DNA of 64,000 nt from Pegoplata infirma (taxonomy: Eukaryota; Arthropoda; Insecta; Diptera; Anthomyiidae): positions 68,998,040 to 69,062,039 of the forward strand of contig OY992537.1 in NCBI GenBank assembly GCA_963921195.1. Direction: 5' to 3'. The translations under genes were made by a program, and so were the position numbers. Below, piece after piece: positions 19,797 to 31,277 of the stretch (the stretch's first letter is position 1; each line of letters opens with the position of its first letter). The notes beneath the pieces are model-generated. The model worked only from the letters and a program-made list of their open reading frames with translations. It ran no database searches and was not told the DNA's origin.

Positions 19797-20295
19797 AGTT
19801 TTTGTGGATAAAAAACTATCACTACCGAAAATTGGTAAATTTTAAACATTTTTTTTTTGTAAATTTACAATTTTTTTTTGTAAATTTACCATTTTTTTTT
19901 AATATATTTACCACTTTTCTTGTAAATTTACCAATTTTTTATAATTTTTGTGGCTTAAAAATTATCACTACCAAAAATTTGTGAAATTTAAAATTTTTTT
20001 TTTTGGTAATCACCAATTTTTTTTTTTAATTTACTATTTTTTTTTTTTTTGTAAATTTACCAGTTTGGTTTGTAAATTTACCATTTTTTTAACATATTTA
20101 CCATTTTTCTTGTAAGTTTACCATTTTTTTTTTATTTTTCCGGTTTTAAAACCAATTTTTGGCGCATTCAAAATTACGAGGAAATTCTCGTAATTTTACG
20201 AGAATTTTACCTACCTCCTATTTTACGAGAATAGCCTCGTAAAATCACGAGATTTGTTGGTAACTTTACACGTTTTTTTTTTTTTTTTTTGAGTG
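19797..20295. repeat. GGTAAATTTACC-word array with a MITE-type right end
   Basis: About ten GTAAATTTACC words with poly-T spacers. The array then passes into family J sequence (ACGAGAATTTTACCTACCTCC) and ends TTTTTTGAGTG at 20295, followed by TA. No matching left end was found. Confidence 0.55.
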
Positions 20296-20911
20296 TAAAA
20301 AAATGAAAAATTACATTTTTTTTTATTGTAAAATTTTTTTCGAGTTTAAACTTTTTTTAGTGTAAAAATATTTCTGAGTGACAAAAATACTTTGTAAAGT
20401 AATTTTATGGCTTATCAATGTTTTTAAAGCTTTTTTTAAAGCTCGGTTTTTTCAACACATGAATTTATGGTGAAACCAATCTGAAATTCACGTTTTTGCT
20501 AATAACTTTTGAACCACTGGACCGATTTGGATTAAATTCAATGCGAACCAGACAAGGGGAAATACAAATAGATCTGTCAAGCTTCAGAACCCTCAGAATT
20601 GTCTTTCAAAAGTTATCTCGCGAAAACGCGAAAACCCTTGCCGAAATTCACTCTTTTTCTCATAACTTTTGAACCACTGGACCGATTTCGCTGGCTTGCG
20701 AAATCGGTCCCATTTCAAAAGTAAGCGTGTTTTTAAGAGACAGACGGACGGACATTCTTTTTTTTTATTTAATATAATTTTTTTTTTAAAATCGATCGAG
20801 GATCATGAATATATATGCTTTATGGGGTCCTAGACCAATATTTCGAGGTGTTACAAATGGAATGACAACTTTATATATACCCTCTATCAATAGAGTGGAG
20901 GGTATAAAAAA
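20296..20911 (-). mobile_element. DINE-type element, family B-prime, copy 3, truncated
   Basis: Matches 62760-63406, ending GAGTGGAGGGTATAAAAA. It lacks the ACTTGTTTT hairpin end. It contains the short GGAC array at 20743-20755 and 'gaaccactggaccgatttcg' repeats. Confidence 0.72.
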
Positions 20912-21134
20912 ATAAATTTAGAATTCTTTTCTTAACACTTTTCATCAAGGAAAAATACAGTGCAGCACGGCGATTACTAATAAAAGCTTATGCAAAGTTT
21001 ATATTTATGGAAAACGTCATTTATTTAAGGTTAAGTTTGAACTACACAATTTTTTAACAGTAGCAATAATGTCCACCAAAACATATTTTGTTTTTTTAAT
21101 TACTTAATATCTCCTCTCTTTTCCATATTACGTA
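20912..21134. other. Unassigned sequence
   Basis: No element ends or exon signals convincing enough to call. Confidence 0.4.
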
Positions 21135-22834
21135 CACTCAAAAAAAAAAATTTGTAAAATTACAAGTAAAAGGTCTTGTAATTCTATTTTACTAATATTT
21201 TTGTCTTTTTACAAAAATTGTTGTATATTTAATAAAACGAAAACTACAGTTTGCTTTGTAATTTTACTATTATATGTTGGTAAATTTATTTTACAAATTT
21301 TTTAGGTAAATTTACAAAAAAGTGAATTATTTTACAAATTAAAAAAATTTAACAAGGTGTTTAGTTTTTTTACACAAGAAAACTGTAATTGTACAACATA
21401 ATTTTACTTGATGTTATTTAGTCTTTTTACCAAAAAAATGTTTTATTACAAACATTTTTTTTTTAAGATCGTTTACAAGGTTTTCAGTTTGAAATGTATG
21501 TATTGAAAAGTACAAAATTTCAATATAATTTACAAAACTTATTTTATTACTAGAATTAATGTTGTTTTACAAAAAAAAAAATAATTATTCAACAATAGGA
21601 CACGCAAAAATTTTCTAAGTTCAGTTTTTTTTTGCGTTTTGGAATAAAAAATTTAGTTAAAAATAATTTTTTATAAATAATTTTTACACCATTTTTTTGG
21701 TAATTTGCGTTAAGTAAAATACCACAATTTTTATGTGTTTCTTCTATATAATTGTTCTAGTTTTTTTTTTTTTTGTATTTTTACCATTTTTTTTTTGGTG
21801 ATTTTACCATATTTTTTTGGCAATTTTTTTTTAAATTTGGTACCTAAAATGTCAATAGAAAGCTGCCAATTATGAAAAATCAAATTTTTCTTATTTTAAC
21901 TGGTACTTAAACATCCAATCTACAATATCCAAAAAATTTTTTCCGATTTTTTAAAAATACTTGTGAAAATAATTAAAAATTCAAAAAAAAATTGTTATTT
22001 TTTGACTAATTTTTCCTGAAAATATAAGAAATTTCTTGTGTAGCCTCCTTCGCAATTCTCATATGTTCTACTTAAGAAAAACGAAATATCGAAAAAAAAT
22101 AAAAAAGTGTAGTGTTATACATTAAAAAGTTTGTTAAAAGTGCTCAAGTGAAAAAAAATGTTTTCAGGTTGTTGAAGTGCTACTCCAGCTGCCGAAGAAG
22201 GAAAAATAAGATGCACCAATGGAAAAAACCTTTAAATTTACAAAACCAATATGTAAATAAACCAATTTTTTTGTAAATTTACAAAACAAATATGAAAATT
22301 TAAAAAACAAAATTGTATACTTACGAAAAAAGTTGTAATTTTACAAAAATGAAATAGAAAATACAAAAACAATATTGTAAATTTACAAATTTTATTGTTA
22401 AACTACTATTTTTACGGCAAAAAAGTAAGGAAAAATGGTACATATACAATAAAAATTGTAAATTTACCACTTTTTATTGTAAATATACAAGTTTTTTGCA
22501 TAAAAAACAGTAGTTTAACCAAATAATTTGTTAATCTACAATTTATTTTTTTCATTTTCTATTTTTCCTTGTAAAATAACAACCTTTTTCTGTAAGTTTA
22601 CAATTTTGTTTTGTAAATTTACCAAATTTTTTGCAAATTTACAAAAAAAATGTTCACCTCGAAGATGATATTTTACAAAAAAAAAATTGTAAATTTACAT
22701 TTTCTTTTGTTAAATCAATTTACAAATTATCCCCGTAACTTTATGGGGATTCTTGCTAGTACATATTTTACAAAACCTGCCCCGTAAAATCACGGGGATT
22801 TTATGTCATTTTACAAACTTTTTTTTTTTGAGTG
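21135..22834 (+). mobile_element. TA-flanked element, family A, copy A1 (1.70 kb)
   Basis: Ends CACTCAAAAAAAAAAATTTG and inverted CACTCAAAAAAAAAAGTTTG, flanked by TA at 21133-21134 and 22835-22836. The body consists largely of TTTGTAAATTTACAAA-type words, a GTAGCCTCCTTCGCAATTC segment and, near the right end, paired CCCCGTAA...TTACGGGG stems. No open frame. Intact reference copy for A2-A4; probably non-autonomous. Confidence 0.88.
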
Positions 22835-22836
22835 TA

Positions 22837-23150
22837 CGATTCGCTACTTTCCTTTTAATAACTAAAAAAAGTTTTAACTGATATCAAGATTCCACAAATT
22901 ACATTTTATGCTGCACTGAGCACGATGCTTGAAAATGCCAAATTCGACAGCACCTAAATCAGCTGATATTTGTTTTTTGGAAAACTCAAATATGCAGTCA
23001 TTTGCTTTAGTATTTTCTTAATCGCATGTCATTTACAAAAAAAAATTATTATTGTTAGTTCGAAAAATGATTTTTGGCCAAGATTTCGGGTGGTCAAATT
23101 AACTACTGTGCAATGGAGCTTAACATTTTTTTTTCAAACACACTATCTCT
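22837..23150. other. Unassigned sequence
   Basis: Mixed-composition DNA outside any recognised element. On the minus strand an acceptor-like CAGCTGATTTAG (about 22957) is followed by a short open stretch. It was not supported well enough to call an exon. Confidence 0.35.
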
Positions 23151-23540
23151 AATTTCTAAGGGGGCTCCCTTATGAAATGACATTTTTTAAATTTGATCCT
23201 ACCGCCCTAACTGCCCAACGAGTGCCCCGATAGCAGTCAAATGTATGACAGACCCACAATATTTTTTATCTTTAACCCGGTGGTTCCCATAAATTTATAA
23301 GAAATAAAAAAAAAATATTATATGGAAACCGCCTTAAGGGTTACAAATATAGGGTATGGATGTTCTAAGAAAATTTTTTAATTAAAAAAATATTGAAGAC
23401 TGCTCTAGGGACAATCTTAGGGCAGTTACATTATTAAATTAAAGAACGCACCATTGGAGCTGATTTAATGATTGGAAAACTGCAATGAAACTTTATTAAA
23501 CAATCAAAAAAAAAATATTAATAATCGTATTCCCACGATC
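23150..23540. mobile_element. Foldback-family S fragment
   Basis: 'TCTAAGGGGGCTCCCTTATG', 'atgtatgacagacccacaatatt' and 'acgatcttaccaggc' match the internal units of foldback family S at 1500-1900 and 4000-4400, with greater divergence. Confidence 0.6.
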
Positions 23541-23673
23541 TTACCAGGCAAAAAAATGTTTAGTTCTTAGACCTAAAAAAAAAAGATACAAATAAAAATT
23601 GAAATACAGTTTGTCGTAACTGTTAAAATTTTTCTGAGTTTAAAATTACAAAATTTAGTTTACTTGTTTTCTT

Positions 23674-23724
23674 TAGTAAATAAATAAAGTTAGTAAATAA
23701 ATAAAGTTAGTAAATAAATAAAGT
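23674..23724. repeat. 17-bp tandem repeat, 3 copies
   Basis: The unit TAGTAAATAAATAAAGT is repeated perfectly. Confidence 0.9.
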
Positions 23725-26004
23725 GACCTATTTGATCAGTATTTTACTGATGATTAAAAAAAAAACACACTCAAAAAAAAAAGTTTGTAAAATTACAAGT
23801 AAAAGGTCTTGTAATTCTATTTTACCAATATTTTTGTCTTTTTACAAAAATAGTTGTATATTTAACAAAACGAAAACTACAGTTTGCTTTGTAATTTTAC
23901 TATTATATGTTGGTAAATTTATTTTACAAATTTTTTAGGTAAATTTACAAAAAAGTGAATTATTTTACAAACTAAAAAAATATTACAAGGTGTTTAGTTT
24001 TTTTACACAAGAAACCCGTAATTGTACAACAACATTTTATTTGATGTTATTTAGTCTTTCTACCAAAAAAATGTTTTATTACAAACATTTTTTTTTAAGA
24101 TCGTTGGCAAGGTTTCAGTTTGAAATGTATGTATTGAAAAGTACAAAATTCCAATGTAATTTTACAAAACTTATTTTATTACTAGAATTAATGTTGTTTT
24201 ACAAAAAAAAAATAATTATTCAACAATAGGACACGCAAAAATTTTCTAAGTTCAGATTTTTTTTGTGATTTGGAGTAAAAAATTTAGTTAAAAATAATTT
24301 TTTATAAATAAAAAATTTCATGAAAAAAATTTTGGAAATTTTTTAAGTTCCGACACAAAAATTTTTCAACTAATTGTAAGCTTTAGCAAAAAAATTGAAT
24401 TTTTACACCATTTTTTTGGTAATTTGCGTTAAGTAAAATACCACAATTTTTATGTGTTTCTTCTATATAATTGTTCTAGTTTATTTTTTGTCTTTTTGCC
24501 ATTTTTTTTTGGTAATTTTACCAAATTTTTTTGTTACTTGTTTTTTTAATTTGACACCTAAAATATCAATAAAAAGCTGCCAATTATGAAAAATTAAGTT
24601 TTTCTTATTTTAACAGGTACTTAAACATCCAATCTACAATATCCAAACATTTTTTTCCGATTTTTTAAAAATACTTGTGAAAAAAATTAAAAATTAAAAA
24701 AAAATATATATTTTTTGACTAATTTTTCCTGAAAATATAAGAAATTTCTTGTGTAGCCTCCTTCGCAATTCTCATATGTTCTACTTAAGAAAAACGAAAT
24801 GTCGAACAAAAAAAAAGTGCAGTGCTATACATTAAAAAGTTTGTTTAAAGTGTTCAAGTGAAAAAAAATCATTTCAGGTTGTTAAAGTGCTACTCCAGCT
24901 GACAAAGAAGGAAAAATAAGATGCACCAATGGAAAAAAAAAACTTTAAATTTACAAAACAAATATGTAAAACAAAATTGTATACTTACGAAAAAAGTTGT
25001 AATTTTACAAAAATGAAGTAGAAAATACAAAAACAATATTGTAAATTTAAAAATTTTTTGGTTAAGCTACTGTTTTTACGGCAAAAAATAAGAAAAAGTG
25101 GTATATATACAATAAAAATTGTAAATTTACCACTTTTTATTGTAAACTAGCTGGCCCGGTCCGCGTTGCTGGCCCAAATATAAGATCAGTGTTATATTTC
25201 GTATCGCTTCAAATATATAGCCCTGCAAAAAAGGGTAATGAATATCTTGGCTTAAAAAAAATTGTAGGCGTGGTTTTAAAAACCGGATTAGGGAGAGTTT
25301 CATCTTCAAATTATATTTTAGGAACTAAAAATAACAATAACCATGTCTTCGACTTTGCGTACTGTACAAATTCAAAACTTCTTTAATATCATTACGAACA
25401 ACACAAGAATAAATTACGCATATTCCTCGTTCTTATCGTGAGCTATTGTCTTGAGTTCAAACAAAACCTATAATCAACTTAAAAAAATCAGTCCGGTCAT
25501 TAGTAGTCGACATATTTAGGCAAAAGTGGGCGTTAAAATTTGTGTGGTAAGTTAAAATTGTACATATGGTAAAAATCCCAAAGGATTTAAAGTCATTTTT
25601 ACCAAGTTTAAGCGTAATATATTAAGAAATATTTTTTTTTAATGATCGAATTTTAAATGTATCGAAAAAAGTGGCCGACGACAATTTTTCTTTCTAAACA
25701 ATTATATGGAACATTACAAACATTTAAAACAATTAGCCACATCAGCCCAGGCGTTCTCAAGTGTTGCAAATTTTAAGGATGTTGAAAAATGTGGGCTTTT
25801 AAGTGGGGAGGCAAATAATTATTTCAAAATTCTTACTTGGACTATAACGATCATTAAAGAAAAAATTTAACAAATGTGGCAAGTCTTTCTTCGATGTGGG
25901 AGTGGACAATTTATCTTTCCGTAAAAACCTTAGTTGTACTATCATGAACGTCAACAAATACTACTAATAGCTAAATCAGCCCTGCCGTTCTACTATTTTA
26001 GATA

Positions 26005-26349
26005 TCTATATAAATAAAAATCAATTGTCGTTCGTTGGTAACAGCATCAGTTGAGAACGGCTGGACCGATTTGGACAATTCTTTTATTGAAATGTTCGTC
26101 ATAGCCCAACTTAGGTTTTTACGTAAAGAAAAATTGACCACGCCCACTTTTACGCCCACTTTTTCGATTTATCTAAAATCGGAAATCGGCTGCACCGATT
26201 TGGGTAATTTTTTATTTAAATGTTCATAATAATCCAATTTAAGTTTGTACTGAAAGGAAAATCGACCATGCCAACTTTAACGCCCACTTTTTCAATTTAT
26301 CTAAAATCTGAGAATGGCTGGGCCAATTTGACATTTTTTTTTTAATGCT
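26005..26349 (+). repeat. Inverted duplicate of the Helitron 5' end, arm 1
   Basis: It starts A|TCTATATAAATAAAAATC and is almost the exact inverse of 27727-28072. Both arms translate to the same 64-residue frame, showing near-identity. A third, shorter and more diverged 5' end faces left near 26590-26650. Confidence 0.88.
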
Positions 26350-26875
26350 TGAACAAATTTTATTTCCGTTTTAAAGGCGTGAACAAATTTTATTTCCGTT
26401 TTAACCTAAATTGGACTATGACGAAAATTAAAAAAAAAAAAAGTTAAGTCCAGCCGTTCACCGATTTCAGATATATCGAAAAAAGGAGGCGTAAAAGTGG
26501 GCGAGATTAATTTGTTTTCCGAAAAAAACCAAAGAAAAATATTAAAAAAATAAGACGAACTTAAAGAAAAATATTATCCAAATCGGTCAGTGCTCAAGTG
26601 ATGCGATTACCAACGAACTACATATGATTTTTATTTATATTTTATTATTCTATATTTTATTTTTCTATGGAGTAAATTTTATATATATCGAAAAAAAGGA
26701 GAGGGTGGACAACTTATCTCACCGTAAAACCTTATTTGAATTTAACCAACTCGGTCCATCCATTCAAAAGTGGGCATAGAAGTGGAAAATTGTTCTTTCC
26801 AAAAACCTTTGTTGGACTATGACGAACATTAAAAACAAAATTATATAAATTTATCCACCCATTCCATGATATATA

Positions 26876-27487
26876 CACAGAAAAAAATATGGAGGAAACA
26901 AATTTGAGTAATCACTTGTTTAATTTTTAAAAAAAAATTTGAGTAATTTTTTAATTGACGCAATTAAAAAATCAATTAAAAAATTAAATCAAAAATTGAA
27001 AATAAAATTTGAGTAAATAATTTTATACAAATTTAATATTTTTTTTTATTTATTTTTTTTTCTCTTGCTGTTTTGAATTCTCATTTAGTTTATTGTTTTT
27101 TGTATATGTATATGAAAGTTTGAAATCATCTTTATAAAATTTTACTTTGTCTTGAAGACATAAGTATATTTGGTAAAGTTTCTAAAAGCAATTTTTTTGG
27201 AAAAAAAATTAGAAACTTTTTAAACTTTTTAAAAAAATAATTTGATACATTTTGAGTAAATTTTTACTTGACACAATTAAAAAGTTACTTAAAAATATTA
27301 AAAAATTTTAAGTAAAGATTTAATTGTGTGAATTATTAATTTACTCAAATTTTTTATTAAGCATTTAATAATTTTTTATTAAAAGTTTACTCAATACTAT
27401 TAAATCGTTTACTGGTGGAAAATTGAGTAATTTTTTACTCAATAGTATTAAAAATTTACTCAATTTTTTTTTTTATTTTTTTCTGTG
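26876..27487. mobile_element. TA-flanked MITE, family R, copy 1 (612 bp)
   Basis: Ends CACAGAAAAAAATA and inverse, flanked by TA at 26874-26875 and 27488-27489. The body repeats TTGAGTAANTTTTTAATTGA-type words. The same ends are found in copy 2 at 33834-34783. Confidence 0.85.
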
Positions 27488-27726
27488 TATCGTTAAAAGT
27501 GAGCAGTGTGCACAATTTTTCTTTCCTTAAAAATCTTTTGCGGACTATTACCAAATCGGTCTAGCCGCCGTAGTTCTTTCGATACATAGCAAAAAGTGGG
27601 CGTGGAAAATTCTACTGCCCATAAAAACCTTAGTTGAACTATGACGAACATTTTAAACAAAAGTAAGCCAAAGTGGGAGTGGAAAATATTTTTTTTGTAA
27701 AAAGCAAAGTTGGAATATGATGAAAA

Positions 27727-28072
27727 AGCATTAAAAAAAAAATTGTCAAATTGGCCCAGCCATTCTCAGATTTTAGATAAATTGAAAAAGTGGGCGTTAA
27801 AGTTGGCATGGTCGATTTTCCTTTCAGTACAAACTTAAATTGGATTATTATGAACATTTAAATAAAAAATTACCCAAATCGGTGCAGCCGATTTCCGATT
27901 TTAGATAAATCGAAAAAGTGGGCGTAAAAGTGGGCGTGGTCAATTTTTCTTTACGTAAAAACCTAAGTTGGGCTATGACGAACATTTCAATAAAAGAATT
28001 GTCCAAATCGGTCCAGCCGTTCTCAACTGATGCTGTTACCAACGAACGACAATTGATTTTTATTTATATAGA
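27727..28072 (-). repeat. Inverted duplicate of the Helitron 5' end, arm 2
   Basis: The true 5' terminus of the inserted Helitron. It is the mirror of 26005-26349 with a ~1.4 kb spacer that includes a later MITE. Confidence 0.88.
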
Positions 28073-28711
28073 TATACAAGTTTTTTGCCATAAAAAACAG
28101 TAGTTTAACCAAACAATTTGTAAATTTACAATTTTGGTTTTTGATTATCTACTTTATTTTGTAAATTTACAACTTTTTTTGTAAGTTTACAATTTTTTTT
28201 GTAATTTTTTTTTTTTTTTTTTTCAAATTTACAATTTTTATTGTAAATATACGTGTTTTTCTATATTTTTTTCCGGTAAAAACAGTAGTTTAACCAAATA
28301 ATTTGTTAATCTACAATTTATTTTTTTCATTTTCTATTTTTTCTTTGTAAAATAACAACCTTTTTCTGTAAGTTTACAATTTTGTTTTGTAAATTTACCA
28401 AATTTTTTGTAAATTTACAAAAAAAAATGTTCACCTCGAAGTTAATATTTTACAAAAAAAATTGTAAATTTACATTTTCTTTTGTTAAATCAATTTACAA
28501 ATTATCCCCGTAACATTACGGGGATTCTTGCTAGTACATATTTTACAAAACCTGCCCCGTAAAATCACGGGGATTTTATGTCATTTTACAAACTTTTTTT
28601 TTTGAGTGCATGTTTGTTAAATACACAATAGGATGGGAAGTTTTTTACACTTTTTTCTCTGATCGGAAGCGGCTACCCGGAAAAAGTGACCCACCCACAC
28701 CAGAAACATAC

Positions 28712-28772
28712 CTGCAAAATCTTTTTGCAACCGGTCAATATCTTTTGTTCGTTCTTTAAGGTTTAAGTCTGG
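28712..28772 (-). CDS. Candidate 61-bp internal exon, minus strand
   Basis: It lies in the short non-transposon interval between elements A2 and A3. It is bounded by acceptor TTTTTTTTAAG and donor GCAG|GTATGT. In phase 0 it reads PDLNLKERTKDIDRLQKDFA, a charged helical peptide similar in character to exon 2 of paralogue 2, the nearest upstream minus-strand exon. The phase does not match that exon directly (which ends with two spare bases), so another exon would be needed between, or it belongs to a different gene. Weak call. Confidence 0.25.
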
Positions 28773-29600
28773 CTTAAAAAAAATTTTTTTACACGATGAA
28801 AAAAAATTTTTTTTTAATTTTTTTGTATACAGTGGTTGGCAACTAATTAGAAACGTTTCTACACTATAACTAATTAGAAACACATCTACACTCAAAAAAA
28901 AAGTTTGTAAAATTACAAGTTAAAGGTCTTGTAATTCTATTTTACTAATATTTTTGTCTTTTTACAAAAATTGTTGTATATTTAATAAAACGAAAACTAC
29001 AGTTTGCTTTGTAATTTTACTATTATATGTTGGTAAATTTATTTTACAAATTTTTTAGGTAAATTTACAAAAAAGTGAATTATTTTACAAATTAAAAAAA
29101 TATTACAAGGTGTTCAGTTTTTTTACACAAGAAAACTGTTATTGTACAACAAAATTTTACTTGATGTTATTTAGTCTTTCTACCAAAAAAATGTGTAATT
29201 ACAAAATTTTTTTTTTTTTAAGATCGTTTACAAGGTTTTCAGTTTGAAATGTATGTATTGAAAAGTAAAAAATTCCAATGCAATTTTACAAAACTTATTT
29301 TATTACTAGAATTATATTGTTTTACAAAAAAAAAATTATTCAACAATAGGACACGCAAAAATTTTCTAAGTTCAGATTTTTTTTGCGATTTGGAGTAAAA
29401 AATTTAGTTAAAAATAATTTTTTATAAATAAAAAAATGTTGGAAAAAAATGTTGGAAATTTTTTAAGTTCCGGACACAAACATTTTTCAACTAATTGTAA
29501 GCTTTAGCAAAAAAATTGAATTTTTACACCATTTTTTGGGAATTTGTGTTAAGTAAAATACCACAATTTTTATGTGTTTCTACTATATAATTGTTCTAGT

Positions 29601-30154
29601 TTTTATACCCTCCAACTACAGTATGGGGGTATACTCACTTTGTCATTCCGTGTGTAACACATCAAAATATCGGTCTAGGACCCCATAAAGTATATATATT
29701 TATGATCAGTGATCGATTCTAAGACATTCTAGCGATGTCCGTCCGTCCGTCCGTCCGTCTGTCCGTCTGTCCGTCCGTCTGTAGTTAACACGATGCAGTC
29801 CAAAATAAAAGAGCTAGACTCCCGACATTTGGCACAAATATGTCTTATGTTAATAGGCAGGTTAAGTTCGTAAATGAGCAAAATCGGACCAGGGGGAAAA
29901 AAGTTCCCCCTTGAAGAACTAAACCAACCTCTGAAAAAATACACTTTTTTACATGTTTTTTTGTATTTTTGTTAAATAAATGAAACATTTGTTATATTTA
30001 TCGGGATGGGAAGGTGCTGTCAACATCCCCCCTGACCCCCATCACCCCCCCCCCCCCAAAAAAAAAACAAACGCCCCTGACAATTTTTTTTTTTTTACAT
30101 TTTGGAGGGTATCAAAGATTCGGCACAGCCGAATTTAACACTCTTACTTGTTTT
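29601..30154 (+). mobile_element. DINE-type element, family B, copy 4
   Basis: It starts TTTTATACCCTCCAACTACAG and ends with the hairpin ATTCGGC-ACA-GCCGAAT then AACACTCTTACTTGTTTT. It has a (GTCY)n array at 29737-29782 and is inserted in a T-run of A3. An older, fuller version of the 2079-2755 copy, in opposite orientation. Confidence 0.8.
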
Positions 30155-30338
30155 TTTTTGGTATTTTTACCATTTTTTTGGTTTTTATACCCTACACCAC
30201 ACTGCGGTACAGGGTATAATGAGTTTGTGCTGATGTTTGTAACTACCCGAAATATTGGTCCTAGACCCACCTTTAAGTATACCGATCGACTCAGAATCAC
30301 TTTTTGAGTCGATTTAGCGATGTCCGTCCGTCCGTCCA

Positions 30339-31070
30339 GAGGCTTGGTTTGTGCATGCGGAAATACAGTTTGCAACCAAGGGCATTTCTTTGGACAGAAC
30401 GAAATACGAACATATAATTACTGCCCTTCCCCAGGATGTTATAGTTACAGTGCTTGATCTGATTCAGAATCCCCCAACAGTAGATCTTTATAATAATTTT
30501 AAAAAAGCATTAGTAGAACGTCATTCTCTAAGTGAATCATCACGATTAGAGAAACTCTTGTCTGATAGTGAAATGAATGGCAATAAACCATCCGAGTTTT
30601 ATCGTTCGTTATCTGTTTTAGCTGGAACTAGTTTTAGTAGTGACACCTTGAAAAAGTTGTGGCTTAGAAAACTTCCGAAGAGTCTAAATATATCGTTAAC
30701 TAGTTCCAATATTAGTGACATTAGTGAATTAACATCTTTAGCTGATAAAATATGGGAAGTTATGTTTAATAGTGAAGTTGCCAGTATTAGGGAACAACCA
30801 ACTTCTAGTCTGGAGAAGGTTATTGAAAGTTTAACCAAATCTTTGTGTGAAAATATAGGTAAATTATCTCTTGAAGTGAGTTCGTTAAAAAGCGAATTAA
30901 AAGATCGCGAATCACGTACACATTTTAGAAGAAACAGAAGTAATTCTCGACCACGTTTTCGATCACCTGGTAAAAATTGGGTATGCAAGTATCACTATAG
31001 GTATGGGGATAAGGCTTTCAGATGTGAACAACCTTGTTCTTATTCTAAAACGCGAGACTCGTTAAACTAA
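30339..31070 (+). pseudogene. gag: Ty3/gypsy gag, 5'-truncated
   Basis: A capsid-like protein of about 240 residues. The open frame starts abruptly (PEAWF, no upstream LTR or leader) and shows the conserved capsid pattern: ITALPQDV, ERHSLSESSRLEKLL and KPSEFYRSL. Near the C-terminus is a CHCC zinc knuckle, C-x2-H-x9-C-x3-C, around 30981-31033. This unusual knuckle and the capsid pattern suggest the CsRn1-like clade of insect Ty3/gypsy elements. The true N-terminus is missing, so it cannot be a functional gene here. Confidence 0.85.
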
Positions 31071-31072
31071 AA

Positions 31073-31277
31073 CCTCCCATCATTGCGGCGACAAATGATG
31101 GTGACGTTAATTATACTTCACGTCGTCTTTTCATTTATGATAAACTTAACAAGTTAAATTTTTTGATTGATAGTGGTGCAGAAGTCTCGGTTTTGCCCTC
31201 CTCCAAATTTAAAGGTAGTAACAAAATTTCCGATATTGTTTTAACAGCTGCAAATGGTTCGGATATTCGCACATATG
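31073..31277 (+). pseudogene. Gypsy protease, first part
   Basis: In a different frame from gag (as in many gag-pol junctions), with the active-site motif DSGAE at 31169-31183 followed by VSVLP. The domain is cut at 31277 by a 966-bp DNA element. It resumes in frame at 32249. Confidence 0.8.

Larger units (their letters stand above)
25147..28072 (-). mobile_element. Helitron-like element, minus strand
   Basis: Read on the minus strand it starts TCTATATAAATAAAAATC and ends GGGCCAGCTAG. It is inserted between A and T, exactly the known Helitron signature 5'-A|TC...CTAG|T. The empty site GTAAATATACAAG is seen in A1 at 22480-22492. A GC-rich imperfect hairpin (about 25153-25172) precedes the CTAG end, as expected. 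No Rep/helicase coding was seen, so it is non-autonomous. The interior includes a second, inverted copy of the 5' end from 26005 and a MITE at 26876-27487. Confidence 0.85.
23768..28608 (+). mobile_element. Family A element, copy A2, split by a Helitron
   Basis: Both ends are as in A1 (CACTCAAAAAAAAAAGTTTG). The body 23768-25146 plus 28073-28608 aligns with A1. The flanks are CA on both sides (23766-23767 and 28609-28610) instead of TA. A Helitron fills 25147-28072. Confidence 0.85.

Noticed and set aside
20962..22917. Element with CAGTGCAGCA inverted ends around A1
   Set aside because: Only a 10-bp match, no target duplication and no other copy found.
22837..22957. Third exon for paralogue 2 (acceptor CAGCTGATTTAG)
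   Set aside because: The in-phase reading is only 18 codons with no poly(A) signal and no counterpart at paralogue 1.
26035..26229. A 64-residue open frame, identical on the two Helitron arms (also 27848-28042)
   Set aside because: Identity follows from the inverted duplication of the DNA. Composition and context are those of a non-coding Helitron 5' end.
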